Shown here one piece after another: positions 52,642 through 61,601 of a stretch of 64,000 nucleotides of DNA. Origin of the DNA: Pseudonocardia sp. TRM90224. GTDB lineage: Bacteria; Actinomycetota; Actinomycetes; Mycobacteriales; Pseudonocardiaceae. A model generated the notes under the pieces. That model was not told the origin of the DNA and searched no databases. It saw only the letters and a program-made list of their open reading frames with translations. The translations under genes and the position numbers were made by a program. The DNA lies in assembly GCF_021245725.1 (NCBI RefSeq), contig NZ_JAJGSX010000014.1:124001-188000 (forward strand), written 5' to 3'. Each line of letters opens with the position of its first letter. Within the stretch, counting starts at the first letter, position 1.

Positions 52642-55600
52642 ATGCCTCGGAACGGTCCGGGCGACCTCCAACGGGCCGGTGTAGCGGTGGGGAGACATCG
52701 GCCGAGCGATCATCCGGAAGAGGCTGCCGAGGCCGACGGATCCGTCCGGACGCAGGTCGTGCAGGCGGAGAAGAAGTCCGCGACCGACGTCCCGGACGAC
52801 GACCAGATCGAGAGCAAGGTCCGCGTCGGCGCGAAGCTCTCGGCGATCACGCTGCTGGTCACCCAGATCGTCTCGTTCGTGCAGACCTTCCTGCTGGCGA
52901 ACTTCCTCTCGCCGGCGGAGCTCGGCATCTTCGCCGCGGGCACGGTGCTCACCGGCTTCCTGGTGAGCGTCTCGGAGGGCGGGCTTCGGCTCGCGCTCGT
53001 GCAGCGTGAGGACGACATCGAGGACGCCGCCGACACCGTCTTCTGGGTCACCCTGACCACCGGTGTGCTGCTCGCGCTCGCCGCGGTCGCCGTCGCACCG
53101 CTGATCGGCAGCTACTACACCGACGCCAGCGACGTCATCGCCTCGATCGCCGCGCTGACCGCCGGCACGCTCGTGCTGCACTCGCTGACGAACGTCCCCG
53201 ACGGCCTGATGCAGCGCCAGCTCAACTTCAAGCGCCGCGTGATCGTCGACCCGGCCCGCGTGATCGGCTACGCGACCGTCACCACGACCCTGGCGGCGAT
53301 GGGCTGGGGCGTCTGGTCGATGGTCGTCGGCCAGTACGTCTCGATGGGCATCTGGGTGGTGCTCACGTGGTGGCTGGCCAAGTGGCGGCCGGGGGTCGGG
53401 CGCCCGTCGTACAAGCTGTGGCGCGAGATGGCGAAGTTCGCCTTCCCTCTGATGATCGAGGGCCTGGCCGAGCGGATCCGCACGATCGCGGAGAACGCGC
53501 TGGTCGGGCGGCTGAGCAACGCCGACCTCGGGCACTACCGGCAGGCGCAACGGCTCTCCCAGATCCCGGCGCTCGCCGTCGTGCAGATCGGGTCCTACAT
53601 CCTCTTCCCCGCCTTCTCCCGCCTGGCCAAGCACCCGGAGCGGCTGAAGAAGTCGTTCCTCTCCGCGATGCAGCTGAGCTGGCTGTTCTCGATCGCGGTG
53701 GCCGGGCTGATCTTCGCGCTCGGTCAGCCGGCCGTCGTGCTCGTGCTCGGTGAGAAGTGGCGCGAGTCCGGCATCGCGATGATCGCGATGGCGGGCTACG
53801 GCGTCGGCATCGCACTGCAGGCCGCGGGCAGCGAGGTGATCAAGGCGGCCGGCCGGCCGCAGCTGTTGAACTGGACCACCGCGATCAGCCTGGTGTGCGG
53901 CATCGGCATGCTCGCGGCGCTGCTGCCGCTCGGGCTGATCGGCGTCGGCATCGCGATGTCGGTCACCGAGCTGGTGCTCGGCGTCGTGATCGTCGGGCTC
54001 ACCCGGGTGGTGCTGCCGTTCTCCGTCGGCAGGCTGCTGTGGATGCTGGTGCCGCCGACGATCGCGGCCGGCGCCGCCGCCTTCGCCTCCTGGTACCTGG
54101 AGACCCACTTCGTCCAGGCCGAGTCGTTCGGGCGGCTGCTCGGCTTCGTCGTGCTGCTGGGCGAGATCCTGCTGTTCTTCGTGATGTTCCTCGTCGCGAT
54201 GACGGTGGTCGCGCCGCACCTGATGAAGCGCGCACTCGGTGGTGTCATGGCCAAGCTCGGCCGCGGCGGCGACACCGACGACGAGGACGAGGAGGACGAA
54301 GAGGAGGAGGACGACGAGGACCTCGACAGCGGCGAGGTCCTCGTCCCGCGCCGCCGCCCGACGTTCGACTTCGACCAGCCGACGATGCTGCTGCCGGTCT
54401 ACTCCGTCGACGACACGATGGAGATCCGCCTGCGCGGAGCGCGGCAGCCGCAGCGGCCGATGCCGCCTCCGCCGCCGCGCCGGCCGCGCCGCCCGCAGCC
54501 CCCGCCGCCGTCGATGCGCACGGCGCACCTCGAGACGCAGGCGCTGCCGGCGCAGTCTGCAGCCCAGCCCGGTTCAGCCCAGCCCGGTTCAGCCCAGCTC
54601 GGCCCGGCCCAGCCCGCGCCGCCGACGGAGGCGATGCCGAAGCAGGAGGCGCCGCAGCCACCGGACGTGCGGACGCAGGCGATTCCCCAGCAGAAGGCAC
54701 CCCTTTCGAAGGGCGGGCCCGACGAGCCCGGCCCGCCGTCGGGACGCCGTTCGCGGGAGATGCCGCTCGACGCCCGCGCGGAGGGCCTCGACGATTCGCT
54801 TCCGCCGCGCAGGTCCGCCCCCGATACGGGGGACCGGCCGCTGCCGCGCCGGCGCCCCGGCGACGAGGCGCCCCGGTTCGGGCCGCCGCCGCGCCGCGCC
54901 GGCGGGACCGGGGAGCGGCCGGTGCCCCGCGGGGGCGACGGCTTCGGCGGTCCCGAGTCCGGCGAGCACCCGCTGCCGCCGCGCCCCGCGGGCGCGCCGG
55001 CGCCGGTGTCGGGCCGCCGGCGGCGGCGGGACCCGGACGACGAGCCGTCGATCCCGCCCCGGTTCGGTGGGGTGTCGCGGGGTCCGGATTCCGACGAGCA
55101 CCCGTTGCCGCCGCGGCGCCCTGGTTCGCCGACGGTTGCGCAGCCGCTCCCGCCGATGCCGCCCCAGCCCCAGTCGGGCCGCCGCCGGTTGGAGCTCGAC
55201 GACTCGGACGAGCGTCCGTTGCCGCCCCGTCGTCCCGGGTCGCCGACGGTTGCGCAGCCGATGCCGCCGATGCCGCCCCAGTCGGGCCGCCGCCGGTTGG
55301 AGCTCGACGACTCGGACGAGCGTCCGTTGCACCCGGGTGCGCCGACCGTCGGCCAGCCGATCCAGCAGCCCCCGCCCATGCCCCCGTCCGTACCGCAGTC
55401 CCCGCCGCAGCCGGGGCGCAGGCGGTTGGCGGAGCCGGAGGGCGAGCCGCACGGCCCGACCCGCGCCGGTCCGTCGGGCGAGCGACCGGTGCGTCCGCCC
55501 GGTACCGGCGAGAACGGCATGCCGCCGCGGCGTCCGATGCCACCTCGTGGGCAGCCGGGTGGGCAGTCGGGTGAGCGGCCGATGCCGCCGCGCGGCCCGG

Positions 55601-56382
55601 TCTCCGGCGAGCACCCGTTGCCGCCGCGGCGACCCGGCCCTGGTCCCGGCCCCGTGCGCGGAGCCACCTCCGGCGAGCGCGAGGTGCCCAGGCACGGGCC
55701 TCGTCCCGGCCACGAGACCGGCGAGCGGCCCCTGCCGCGTCGACCACTGCCGGCCAACGGCGACGGCCCCGCGCGGCCCGGCCATACCGGCGAGCGGCCC
55801 GTCCCGCGTGGCGAACCGGCGAGCGGTGGCCGCCGACGGCCGGAAGGCCCCGACCAGGGCGACGGTGGCCACGCGCTGCCGCCGCGGACCGGGGCGCCGT
55901 CGAGGCGGCGGAACGGGGAGCGCCCAGGACAGGATTCCGGGCAGGATTCCGGCGAGCACGTGCTGCCGACCCGCGCCGAGGGCTCCGGCCGGCCGCCCCG
56001 CTACGCCGACGACGAGCCGCGGCGCCGGCGCGTCGACCCCGACGCCCCGGAACGCGGAGTGCCACCACGCCGCCCGGCCGGACCGTCACCCGAGCCCCCA
56101 CGCCGCACGCCGATGAACGGGCCGGTCAACCCGGAACAGCCGCAGGGCCCGCGGCGAGCGGGCCCCCCGCAGGCACCGCCCACCGTGGCGTGGCGGCGAC
56201 CGCAGGAGGAGCCGTCGTCGACGGAGCTGCTGCCGACGCAGGAGCGCGACGACCCCCGACCCGCGCGGCGGGGCGAGGCCCCGCCGAACGGCGGTGGCCG
56301 CCGGCGCGCGCCGGAACCGCCCGAGCAGCCGGAGGCGCAGCCCCGCCCCCTGCCGGCACCGCCGTCCCGCCCGCGCACCTGA
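52642..56382 (+). CDS. Wzx-type oligosaccharide flippase fused to a ~700-residue disordered tail
   Basis: Residues about 60-540 form a 12-14 helix MOP/Wzx flippase (FLSPAELGIFAAG and LNFKRRVIVDPARVIG are typical of the polysaccharide biosynthesis family), which flips lipid-linked repeat units to the outer face. From residue 544 comes an acidic run of D/E, then about 700 residues of Pro/Arg/Gly-rich low-complexity sequence with dozens of GERP(L/V)P, PPRRPG and SGEHPLPPR units. Two ~110-nt tandem blocks (55092-55206, 55207-55314) show repeat expansion. The tail must be cytoplasmic. No ribosome binding site marks ATG 52642, and a later GTG near 52687 is possible. The 1246-residue length is far above the usual ~450-500. 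Confidence 0.82.
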   Translation: MPRNGPGDLQRAGVAVGRHRPSDHPEEAAEADGSVRTQVVQAEKKSATDVPDDDQIESKVRVGAKLSAITLLVTQIVSFVQTFLLANFLSPAELGIFAAGTVLTGFLVSVSEGGLRLALVQREDDIEDAADTVFWVTLTTGVLLALAAVAVAPLIGSYYTDASDVIASIAALTAGTLVLHSLTNVPDGLMQRQLNFKRRVIVDPARVIGYATVTTTLAAMGWGVWSMVVGQYVSMGIWVVLTWWLAKWRPGVGRPSYKLWREMAKFAFPLMIEGLAERIRTIAENALVGRLSNADLGHYRQAQRLSQIPALAVVQIGSYILFPAFSRLAKHPERLKKSFLSAMQLSWLFSIAVAGLIFALGQPAVVLVLGEKWRESGIAMIAMAGYGVGIALQAAGSEVIKAAGRPQLLNWTTAISLVCGIGMLAALLPLGLIGVGIAMSVTELVLGVVIVGLTRVVLPFSVGRLLWMLVPPTIAAGAAAFASWYLETHFVQAESFGRLLGFVVLLGEILLFFVMFLVAMTVVAPHLMKRALGGVMAKLGRGGDTDDEDEEDEEEEDDEDLDSGEVLVPRRRPTFDFDQPTMLLPVYSVDDTMEIRLRGARQPQRPMPPPPPRRPRRPQPPPPSMRTAHLETQALPAQSAAQPGSAQPGSAQLGPAQPAPPTEAMPKQEAPQPPDVRTQAIPQQKAPLSKGGPDEPGPPSGRRSREMPLDARAEGLDDSLPPRRSAPDTGDRPLPRRRPGDEAPRFGPPPRRAGGTGERPVPRGGDGFGGPESGEHPLPPRPAGAPAPVSGRRRRRDPDDEPSIPPRFGGVSRGPDSDEHPLPPRRPGSPTVAQPLPPMPPQPQSGRRRLELDDSDERPLPPRRPGSPTVAQPMPPMPPQSGRRRLELDDSDERPLHPGAPTVGQPIQQPPPMPPSVPQSPPQPGRRRLAEPEGEPHGPTRAGPSGERPVRPPGTGENGMPPRRPMPPRGQPGGQSGERPMPPRGPVSGEHPLPPRRPGPGPGPVRGATSGEREVPRHGPRPGHETGERPLPRRPLPANGDGPARPGHTGERPVPRGEPASGGRRRPEGPDQGDGGHALPPRTGAPSRRRNGERPGQDSGQDSGEHVLPTRAEGSGRPPRYADDEPRRRRVDPDAPERGVPPRRPAGPSPEPPRRTPMNGPVNPEQPQGPRRAGPPQAPPTVAWRRPQEEPSSTELLPTQERDDPRPARRGEAPPNGGGRRRAPEPPEQPEAQPRPLPAPPSRPRT
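55092..55330 (+). repeat. Tandem coding repeats in the flippase tail
   Basis: Two near-identical units of about 115 and 108 nt encode DE(H/R)PLPPRRPGSPTVAQP... ending RRRLELDDS, followed by the start of a third. They are in frame and look like a slippage- or recombination-prone expansion. Confidence 0.8.
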
Positions 56383-56394
56383 GCCACGGGAACC

Positions 56395-56455
56395 GTCGAC
56401 AACGACGTTCTGGCTGTTTTGAAACGTTCCAAGCGACCAGAACGTCGTTGTCGAC
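56395..56455. terminator. 19-bp hairpin between convergent genes
   Basis: 56395-56413 pairs perfectly with 56437-56455, GTCGACAACGACGTTCTGG and its complement, around 23 nt. It lies between the stops of the flippase (56382, plus) and the polyprenyl synthase (56470, minus). It is not related to the other two palindrome families and has no T-run. Confidence 0.75.
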
Positions 56456-56469
56456 GCTCACACCCCGCA

Positions 56470-57513
56470 CTAGTGATCCCGCCTTCCGATCAGCTCGGCT
56501 ATTGCGCGCAGGTCCCTCGTCGCGCCCTCGCCAATCCGGTCGAGCCGCTGCAGCGCGCCGGCCAGCAGCGAGTCGGCCCGCTGCTGGCACCACGCCCGGC
56601 CACCGGCCTCCTCGACGAGGTCGGCGGCGCGGGCCAGCTCGTCCTCGCTGAGCACCGCGTCGTCGAAGTACAGCGTGCGCAGCTTCGCGGCGGCCGCGGT
56701 CTCCGAGGTCAATGCGGCAACGACGGGCAGCGACTTCTTGCGGCACCGCAGGTCGTTGCGGACCGGCTTGCCGGTGGTCTCGGGGTCGCCCCAGATCCCG
56801 AGCAGGTCGTCGATCAGCTGGAACGCCAGCCCGAGCTGGCAGCCGAACCGGCCCATCTCCTGCACCTGCAGCTCCGAACCCCCACCGAGCAGGGCACCCA
56901 GCGCGCACGCGCAGCCGAGCAGGGCGCCCGTCTTGGCCTCGGCCATGCGGAGGCACTCGGTGAGGGTGACGTCCGTGCGCCGCTCGAACGCCAGGTCGGC
57001 GATCTGCCCGTCGACGAGCGCCTGCACGGTGCTGCTGAGCATCCGCACCGCCGGCGCCGACGCCGGATGGTCCGAGGCGGCGAGTACGTCCATCGCGAGC
57101 GACAGCAACGCATCGCCCGCCAGGATCGCGGGGCCGACCCCGAACACCGCCCACGTGGTCGGGCGGTGCCGGCGGGTCAGGTCGTTGTCCATGACGTCGT
57201 CGTGCAGGAGCGAGAAGTTGTGCACCAGCTCCACCGCGACGGCGGCCGGCACCGCGGCCGTCACGGGGTCGGCCCCGCTGTCGATCCGGCCCTCGATGGA
57301 CGCCGCCGTCAGCAGCGTCAACGCGGGCCGGATCGCCTTGCCGCCGGTTGCGCCTGCCGGCGCGCCGTCCTCGTCCCACCAGCCCAGGTGGTAGCCGGCG
57401 ACGTGCTGCATCGCGTTCGGCAGCGTGTTCACCGCACGCAGCAGCGCCGGCTCCCACCGCCTCCGCACGGCAGTGAGCAGGTCACCGGCGTCGTTCCTGG
57501 TTGCTGCGGTCAT
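56470..57513 (-). CDS. Polyprenyl diphosphate synthase, candidate encapsulin cargo
   Basis: This 347-residue trans-isoprenyl diphosphate synthase condenses isopentenyl diphosphate with an allylic primer. It has GGKAIRP (57-63), the first Asp-rich motif DDVMD (105-109) and the second DDLLGIWGD (235-243), all complete. A phenylalanine at position 100, five residues before the first motif, often limits chain length, so GPP to GGPP range is plausible but not certain. ATG 57513 overlaps the stop of the upstream shell gene in ATGA, so it is translated with the shell. Family 2B encapsulins are known to occur with terpenoid enzymes. No long targeting tail is obvious: only about 10 residues precede the first helix. 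Confidence 0.88.
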   Translation of the reverse strand: MTAATRNDAGDLLTAVRRRWEPALLRAVNTLPNAMQHVAGYHLGWWDEDGAPAGATGGKAIRPALTLLTAASIEGRIDSGADPVTAAVPAAVAVELVHNFSLLHDDVMDNDLTRRHRPTTWAVFGVGPAILAGDALLSLAMDVLAASDHPASAPAVRMLSSTVQALVDGQIADLAFERRTDVTLTECLRMAEAKTGALLGCACALGALLGGGSELQVQEMGRFGCQLGLAFQLIDDLLGIWGDPETTGKPVRNDLRCRKKSLPVVAALTSETAAAAKLRTLYFDDAVLSEDELARAADLVEEAGGRAWCQQRADSLLAGALQRLDRIGEGATRDLRAIAELIGRRDH

Positions 57514-58916
57514 GCCGGGTCCCTCCGTCCGATCTCGACGTTCTCCAGCACCCCGAGCGCGTCGGGCACCAGCACCGCGGCCGAGTAGTAGGCGCTGACC
57601 AGGTACGACATGACCGCTTTCGCGTCGATCCCGGTGAAGCGGACGGAGAGGCCCGGCTGGTGCTCGTCGGGCAGGTCGGTCGGGAGCAGCCCGATCACGC
57701 CGCTCGACTCCTCGCCCGTGCGCATCGCGAGGATCGACGTGGTGCCGTGCTCGCTGATCGGGATCTTGTCGCACGGCAGCACCGGCACGCCGCGCCAGCC
57801 GGTGTGCCGCTCGCCCTCCACCACGACGTCGGTCGGGTAGATGCCGCGCCGGCTGCACTCCCGGCGCACCGCCGCGATCGCGAGCGGGTGGGCCAGGAAG
57901 AACGCCGTGCTGCGGCGCCGGCTCAGCAGGTCGTCCATGTCCGCGGGCGCAGGCGGCCCTTCCCGGGTCTGGACGCGCTGCGCGAACGCGGTGTTGTGCA
58001 GCAACCCGAAGCCGGGATCGTTGAGCAGCGCGTGCTCCTGCCGCTCGCGCAGCTCCTCGACGGTGAGGCGCAGCTGCTGCTGGGTCTGGTCCATCGGCTT
58101 GCCGTAGAGGTCGGCCACCCGCGAGTGCACGCGCAGGACGGTCTGCGCGACCGACAGCTCGTACTCCCGTGGCGCGAGCTCGTAGTCGACGTAGGTCGCC
58201 GGCAGCACCGGCTCGCCGGTGTGCCCGGCGGCCAGCTCGACGACGGCCTCGCCGTACTTGTTGCGGGCCGGCCCCGGCCTGCTGCCGAGCTCGGCGAGGT
58301 GCGCCCGCAGCGCCGGCGCGACGTCGAGGAACTCCGCGACGGTCGTCCGGGAGAGCGCCAGCACCACGCACGGCGTCACCGCCTTCGCGGTGAACGCCCA
58401 CGTGCTCTCCCGGTCTGTGAGGAGCTCGTCGCCGAGGTGGTCACCGTCGCCGAGCGAGCCGAGCGAGGCGGGCTCGCCGTACGGGCCGGTGCCGAGCTTG
58501 GTCACCTTGCCGTGCGCGATGAGCACGATCTCCTCGACCGGGCTGCCCGCGGTGGCGAGCACCTCGCCCGGTTCGAGGCTGCGCTGCTCGAACCGCCCGG
58601 CGAGCGCGGTCAGCGTCAACGGGTCGGTGAACGCCCGCAGCGCGGCGAGCTCGCCCAGCTCCTCCGGGATGACCTGCACGGTCGAGCCCGTCTGGACGAA
58701 CTCGACCCGGCCGTCCCCGACGGTGGACGACAACCGCCGGTTCACCCGGTACGTGCCGGCGTCGACCGGCACCCACGGCAGCATGCGCAGCAGCCACCGC
58801 GGGGTGATCCCCTGCATGTGCGGGACGGACTTCGTCGTGGTGGCGAGGTTGCGCGCCGTCGAGGTCTGCAGGCTCGTCGGCGGCGGGGGCTCCGCCAGCT
58901 CGGGGGTGGTCGTCAC
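57510..58916 (-). CDS. Family 2B encapsulin shell protein, second paralogue (cNMP-binding-like domain)
   Basis: The 468-residue protein has the family's N-arm (ARNLATTTKSVPHMQGITP and WLLRMLPWVPVDAGTYRVNRR), a cyclic-nucleotide-binding-like domain (about residues 95-205, IVLIAHGKVTKLG and DGDHLGDELL), then the HK97-type P-domain spine helix (YELSVAQTVLRVHSRVADLY, QQQLRLTVEELRERQEHAL) and A-domain ending YYSAAVLVPDALGVLENVEI. These are EshA-type proteins now recognised as nanocompartment shells. The canonical Arg of the phosphate-binding cassette is not seen (TWAFTAKAVTPC). GTG 58916 is 3 nt after the stop of the other shell gene, so both subunits are made together and may form a mixed capsid. 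Confidence 0.88.
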   Translation of the reverse strand: MTTTPELAEPPPPTSLQTSTARNLATTTKSVPHMQGITPRWLLRMLPWVPVDAGTYRVNRRLSSTVGDGRVEFVQTGSTVQVIPEELGELAALRAFTDPLTLTALAGRFEQRSLEPGEVLATAGSPVEEIVLIAHGKVTKLGTGPYGEPASLGSLGDGDHLGDELLTDRESTWAFTAKAVTPCVVLALSRTTVAEFLDVAPALRAHLAELGSRPGPARNKYGEAVVELAAGHTGEPVLPATYVDYELAPREYELSVAQTVLRVHSRVADLYGKPMDQTQQQLRLTVEELRERQEHALLNDPGFGLLHNTAFAQRVQTREGPPAPADMDDLLSRRRSTAFFLAHPLAIAAVRRECSRRGIYPTDVVVEGERHTGWRGVPVLPCDKIPISEHGTTSILAMRTGEESSGVIGLLPTDLPDEHQPGLSVRFTGIDAKAVMSYLVSAYYSAAVLVPDALGVLENVEIGRRDPA

Positions 58917-58919
58917 AGG

Positions 58920-60335
58920 TCAGTCCTCGCGACCGATCTCGACGTTCTCGAGCACGGCGAGCGCGTCGGGCACCAGCACGGCCGCCGAGTAGTAGGCGCT
59001 GACGAGGTAGGAGATGACGGCCTTCTCGTCGATGTTCATGAAGCGGACGTTGAGCCCGGGCTGGTACTCGTCGGGCAGGCCGGTCTGGTGCAGGCCGACC
59101 ACACCCTGGTTCGCCTCGCCGGTGCGCACGAGCATCACCGAGCTGGTTCGCGCTTCGCTCATCGGGATCTTGTTGCACGGCAGCACCGGCACGCCGCGCC
59201 AGGCCGGCACGTGGTTGCCGCCCATCTCGACGCTCTGCGGGTAGAGGCCGCGCTTGGAGCATTCGCGGCCGAACGCCGCGATCGTCCGCGGGTGGGCGAG
59301 GAAGAAGCCGGGTTCCTTCCAGACGATCGACAGCAGCTCGTCGAAGTCGTCGGGCGTGGGCGGGCCGCTCGTGGCGTGGATGCGGTTGCCGAGGTCGGCG
59401 TTGTGCAGCAGCCCGAAGTCGCGGTTGTTGACCAGCTCGTGCTCCTGGCGCTCGCGCAGCTCCTCGATCGTGAGCCGCAGCTGCTGCTCGGTCTGGTTCA
59501 TCGGCTTGTTGTAGAGATCGGCGACCCTGCTGTGGACGCGCAGCACGGTCTGGGCGACCGACAGCTCGTACTCGCGAGGGCTGTGCTCGTAGTCGACGAA
59601 CGTCTGCGGCAGGTCGTACTCGCCGTCCTGGCCGGCGGCGACGTCGACAGCGGCTTCCCCGGAGGCGTTCTGGGGCCGGTCGGTGGCCGCGAGCCGGTGC
59701 TGGATGTGCGAGCGCAGCCCGCCCGCGTTGCCGTTCATCTCGTCGAAGGCCTGGCGGCTCAGCGTGAGCACGGTGCACGGGGTGACGGCCTTGGCCGTGT
59801 ACTCCCACTGCTCGTCGGCGTTGGCCAGCATGCCGTCGCCGAAGTGGTCGCCGTCGGCGAGCACACCCAGCACGGTCTGGTCGCCGTACTTGCCCCGGCC
59901 GAGCTTGTTGATCTTGCCGTGGGCGATGAGGAAGACCTGGTCGGCCCGGCCGCCCTCCTCGACGAGCACGTCCCCGGGCGAGTACTCGCGCTGGACGAAC
60001 CGGTCGGCGAGGGCGGTGAGCACCTCCACGTCGTCGAAGCCGCGCAGCAGCCGCAGCTCACCGAGCTCCCGGGGGATCACCTTGACCTCGGCGCCGGTCG
60101 TGGTGAACTCCACCCGGCCGTCGCCGACGGTGTAGCTGAGCCTGCGGTTCACCCGGAACACACCACCGTCGGCCTGCACCCACGGCAGCATCCGGAGCAG
60201 CCACCGGGACGTGATTCCCTGCATCTGCGGGACGGACTTCGTCGTCGTCGCGAGATTTCGGGCGGCTGAGGTGTCGAGGCTCGTGCGCGGCGGAACTTCG
60301 GGTGCCTGGGCGTCGAGGGGTTCGGTTGTTGTCAT
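58920..60335 (-). CDS. Family 2B encapsulin shell protein, first paralogue (cNMP-binding-like domain)
   Basis: The 471-residue first gene of the operon has the same architecture as the next: N-arm ARNLATTTKSVPQMQGITS (residues 26-44), inserted cyclic-nucleotide-binding-like domain at about 95-205 (GDHFGDGML at 162-170), spine helix with YELSVAQTVLRVHSRVADLY and A-domain QPGLNVRFMNIDEKAVISYL. The two shells are similar throughout but differ in loops and termini, for example NPEYQ-type versus DEHQ-type A-domain entry and tail. The cassette reads QWEYTAKAVTPC, lacking the usual arginine, so canonical cAMP binding is doubtful. ATG 60335 is used; an upstream TTG would extend it by five residues. 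No clear promoter was seen upstream. Confidence 0.9.
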   Translation of the reverse strand: MTTTEPLDAQAPEVPPRTSLDTSAARNLATTTKSVPQMQGITSRWLLRMLPWVQADGGVFRVNRRLSYTVGDGRVEFTTTGAEVKVIPRELGELRLLRGFDDVEVLTALADRFVQREYSPGDVLVEEGGRADQVFLIAHGKINKLGRGKYGDQTVLGVLADGDHFGDGMLANADEQWEYTAKAVTPCTVLTLSRQAFDEMNGNAGGLRSHIQHRLAATDRPQNASGEAAVDVAAGQDGEYDLPQTFVDYEHSPREYELSVAQTVLRVHSRVADLYNKPMNQTEQQLRLTIEELRERQEHELVNNRDFGLLHNADLGNRIHATSGPPTPDDFDELLSIVWKEPGFFLAHPRTIAAFGRECSKRGLYPQSVEMGGNHVPAWRGVPVLPCNKIPMSEARTSSVMLVRTGEANQGVVGLHQTGLPDEYQPGLNVRFMNIDEKAVISYLVSAYYSAAVLVPDALAVLENVEIGRED

Positions 60336-60470
60336 CACACATACCACCAATCTGCGGAGTGTTGGAAATGTGTCGAAGTGGGCGGAATCGGACCGTGTGC
60401 AGGCGGCCGTGAAGTGTTCTTTCCGGAATGGTGATCATGAATTGTTAAGCCAGTGACTCAGGGGATTTGA

Positions 60471-61409
60471 TCAACGCACCCGCAGTACCGCGGACAATGC
60501 GCCAACAGAAACTGACATGACGAATACTCCGAGCACTGCGATCACGGCGGCCGTCATCGCCACCGACCGCGTCGGCCGCTCCCGCGGTGCGGCGGCGCGC
60601 TCGGCGATCGCGGCCGCGACGGGCGGCGGCGCATCTGCCGCCGGTGCGGCGACCGGACCGCCGGGCTCTGCCGACGAGGGGGTCGATGAGAGGGCCGGTG
60701 GGAGGGCAGGTGGGGTAGCCGGCGTGGGAGCCGGCGCTGGACTGGCGGCAGGGGCGCCTCCGACGGGAGCGGGTGCGGGTGGCTGGACAGGTGGCTGCGC
60801 CGGCGCGGCCGGAGGGGGCGGGGCGGCGATTGGGGCAGGTGCTGGTGCGGGTGCCGGCGACGGTGCGGGCGCGGGCGCCGGAGCGGGTTCCGGAATCGGA
60901 GCAGGGGCGGGTGGTTCTGCCGGTGGTGGCTCTGACCTGGGCGGAGGAGGCTCTGAAGGTGCCGGCGGCGGTTGGGCCGGCGGTGCCGGCGGCGGCGCGG
61001 CCACCGGCGGTGGGGGCGGCGGGGGCGGTGCGGGCAGGAGCGTGCTGGCCCGCGCCGAGACGGCGATGCCGAGCTGGGTCTCGCCGCTCACGGTGGCGGT
61101 GAGGGTGGCGCCGGCGCGGGCGGTTCCCGCGCACGACAAGGTCCTGCTCTGGCCGGGCAGCAGCAGCGGGACGAGCCACCTGCAGCCCGGTGCCGCCGAC
61201 AGCTCCACGATGAGCCGGACGAGCACAGCGGTGCCGACGTTGCTCACCCTGGCGCTCTGGGTGATGCGGTCGCCGGGCCGTGCCGAGGCCGGGGTGAAGC
61301 CGGTGGTGACGGCAACGGCACCGGTATCGGCGCCCGTTGCAGCCGGGGCGCCGATCATTCCGATCATTAATACGATCATGGTCACCGCGAGCACTCGCCG
61401 CGTTGTCAT
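60471..61409 (-). CDS. Secreted or membrane-anchored Pro/Ala-rich protein
   Basis: The 312-residue precursor has a signal peptide (MTTRRVLAVTMIVLMIGMIG, cleavage likely after ATGA), a small domain of about 80 residues that resembles a DUF11/CARDB-like fold (TTGFTPASARPGDRITQ, RVSNVGTAVLVRLIVELS), a ~140-residue Pro/Ala tract, and a C-terminal helix (AMTAAVIAVLGVFVMSVSVGAL) with a short basic end. That is a wall-spanning tether topology. The function is unknown. It stands upstream of the encapsulin operon on the same strand with a 135-nt gap, so cotranscription is possible but not shown. Confidence 0.75.
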   Translation of the reverse strand: MTTRRVLAVTMIVLMIGMIGAPAATGADTGAVAVTTGFTPASARPGDRITQSARVSNVGTAVLVRLIVELSAAPGCRWLVPLLLPGQSRTLSCAGTARAGATLTATVSGETQLGIAVSARASTLLPAPPPPPPPPVAAPPPAPPAQPPPAPSEPPPPRSEPPPAEPPAPAPIPEPAPAPAPAPSPAPAPAPAPIAAPPPPAAPAQPPVQPPAPAPVGGAPAASPAPAPTPATPPALPPALSSTPSSAEPGGPVAAPAADAPPPVAAAIAERAAAPRERPTRSVAMTAAVIAVLGVFVMSVSVGALSAVLRVR

Positions 61410-61601
61410 CAGCTGCCCTTCCGAGCGTGGCCGTCACACTTCCTAGTCGCCCCACTCCGGGGAGTACAGATACTTGCGAGTTGTTCACACGATCGGAGCG
61501 ATTGCGATCGGGCGTCTCGACCCCCACCCGGGTGCGGCATAGCTTGGAGTGGCTCCGCCTCCCGTTCCGGGGTGTTCTCCGACAACTGACGAGGCTCAAC
61601 T

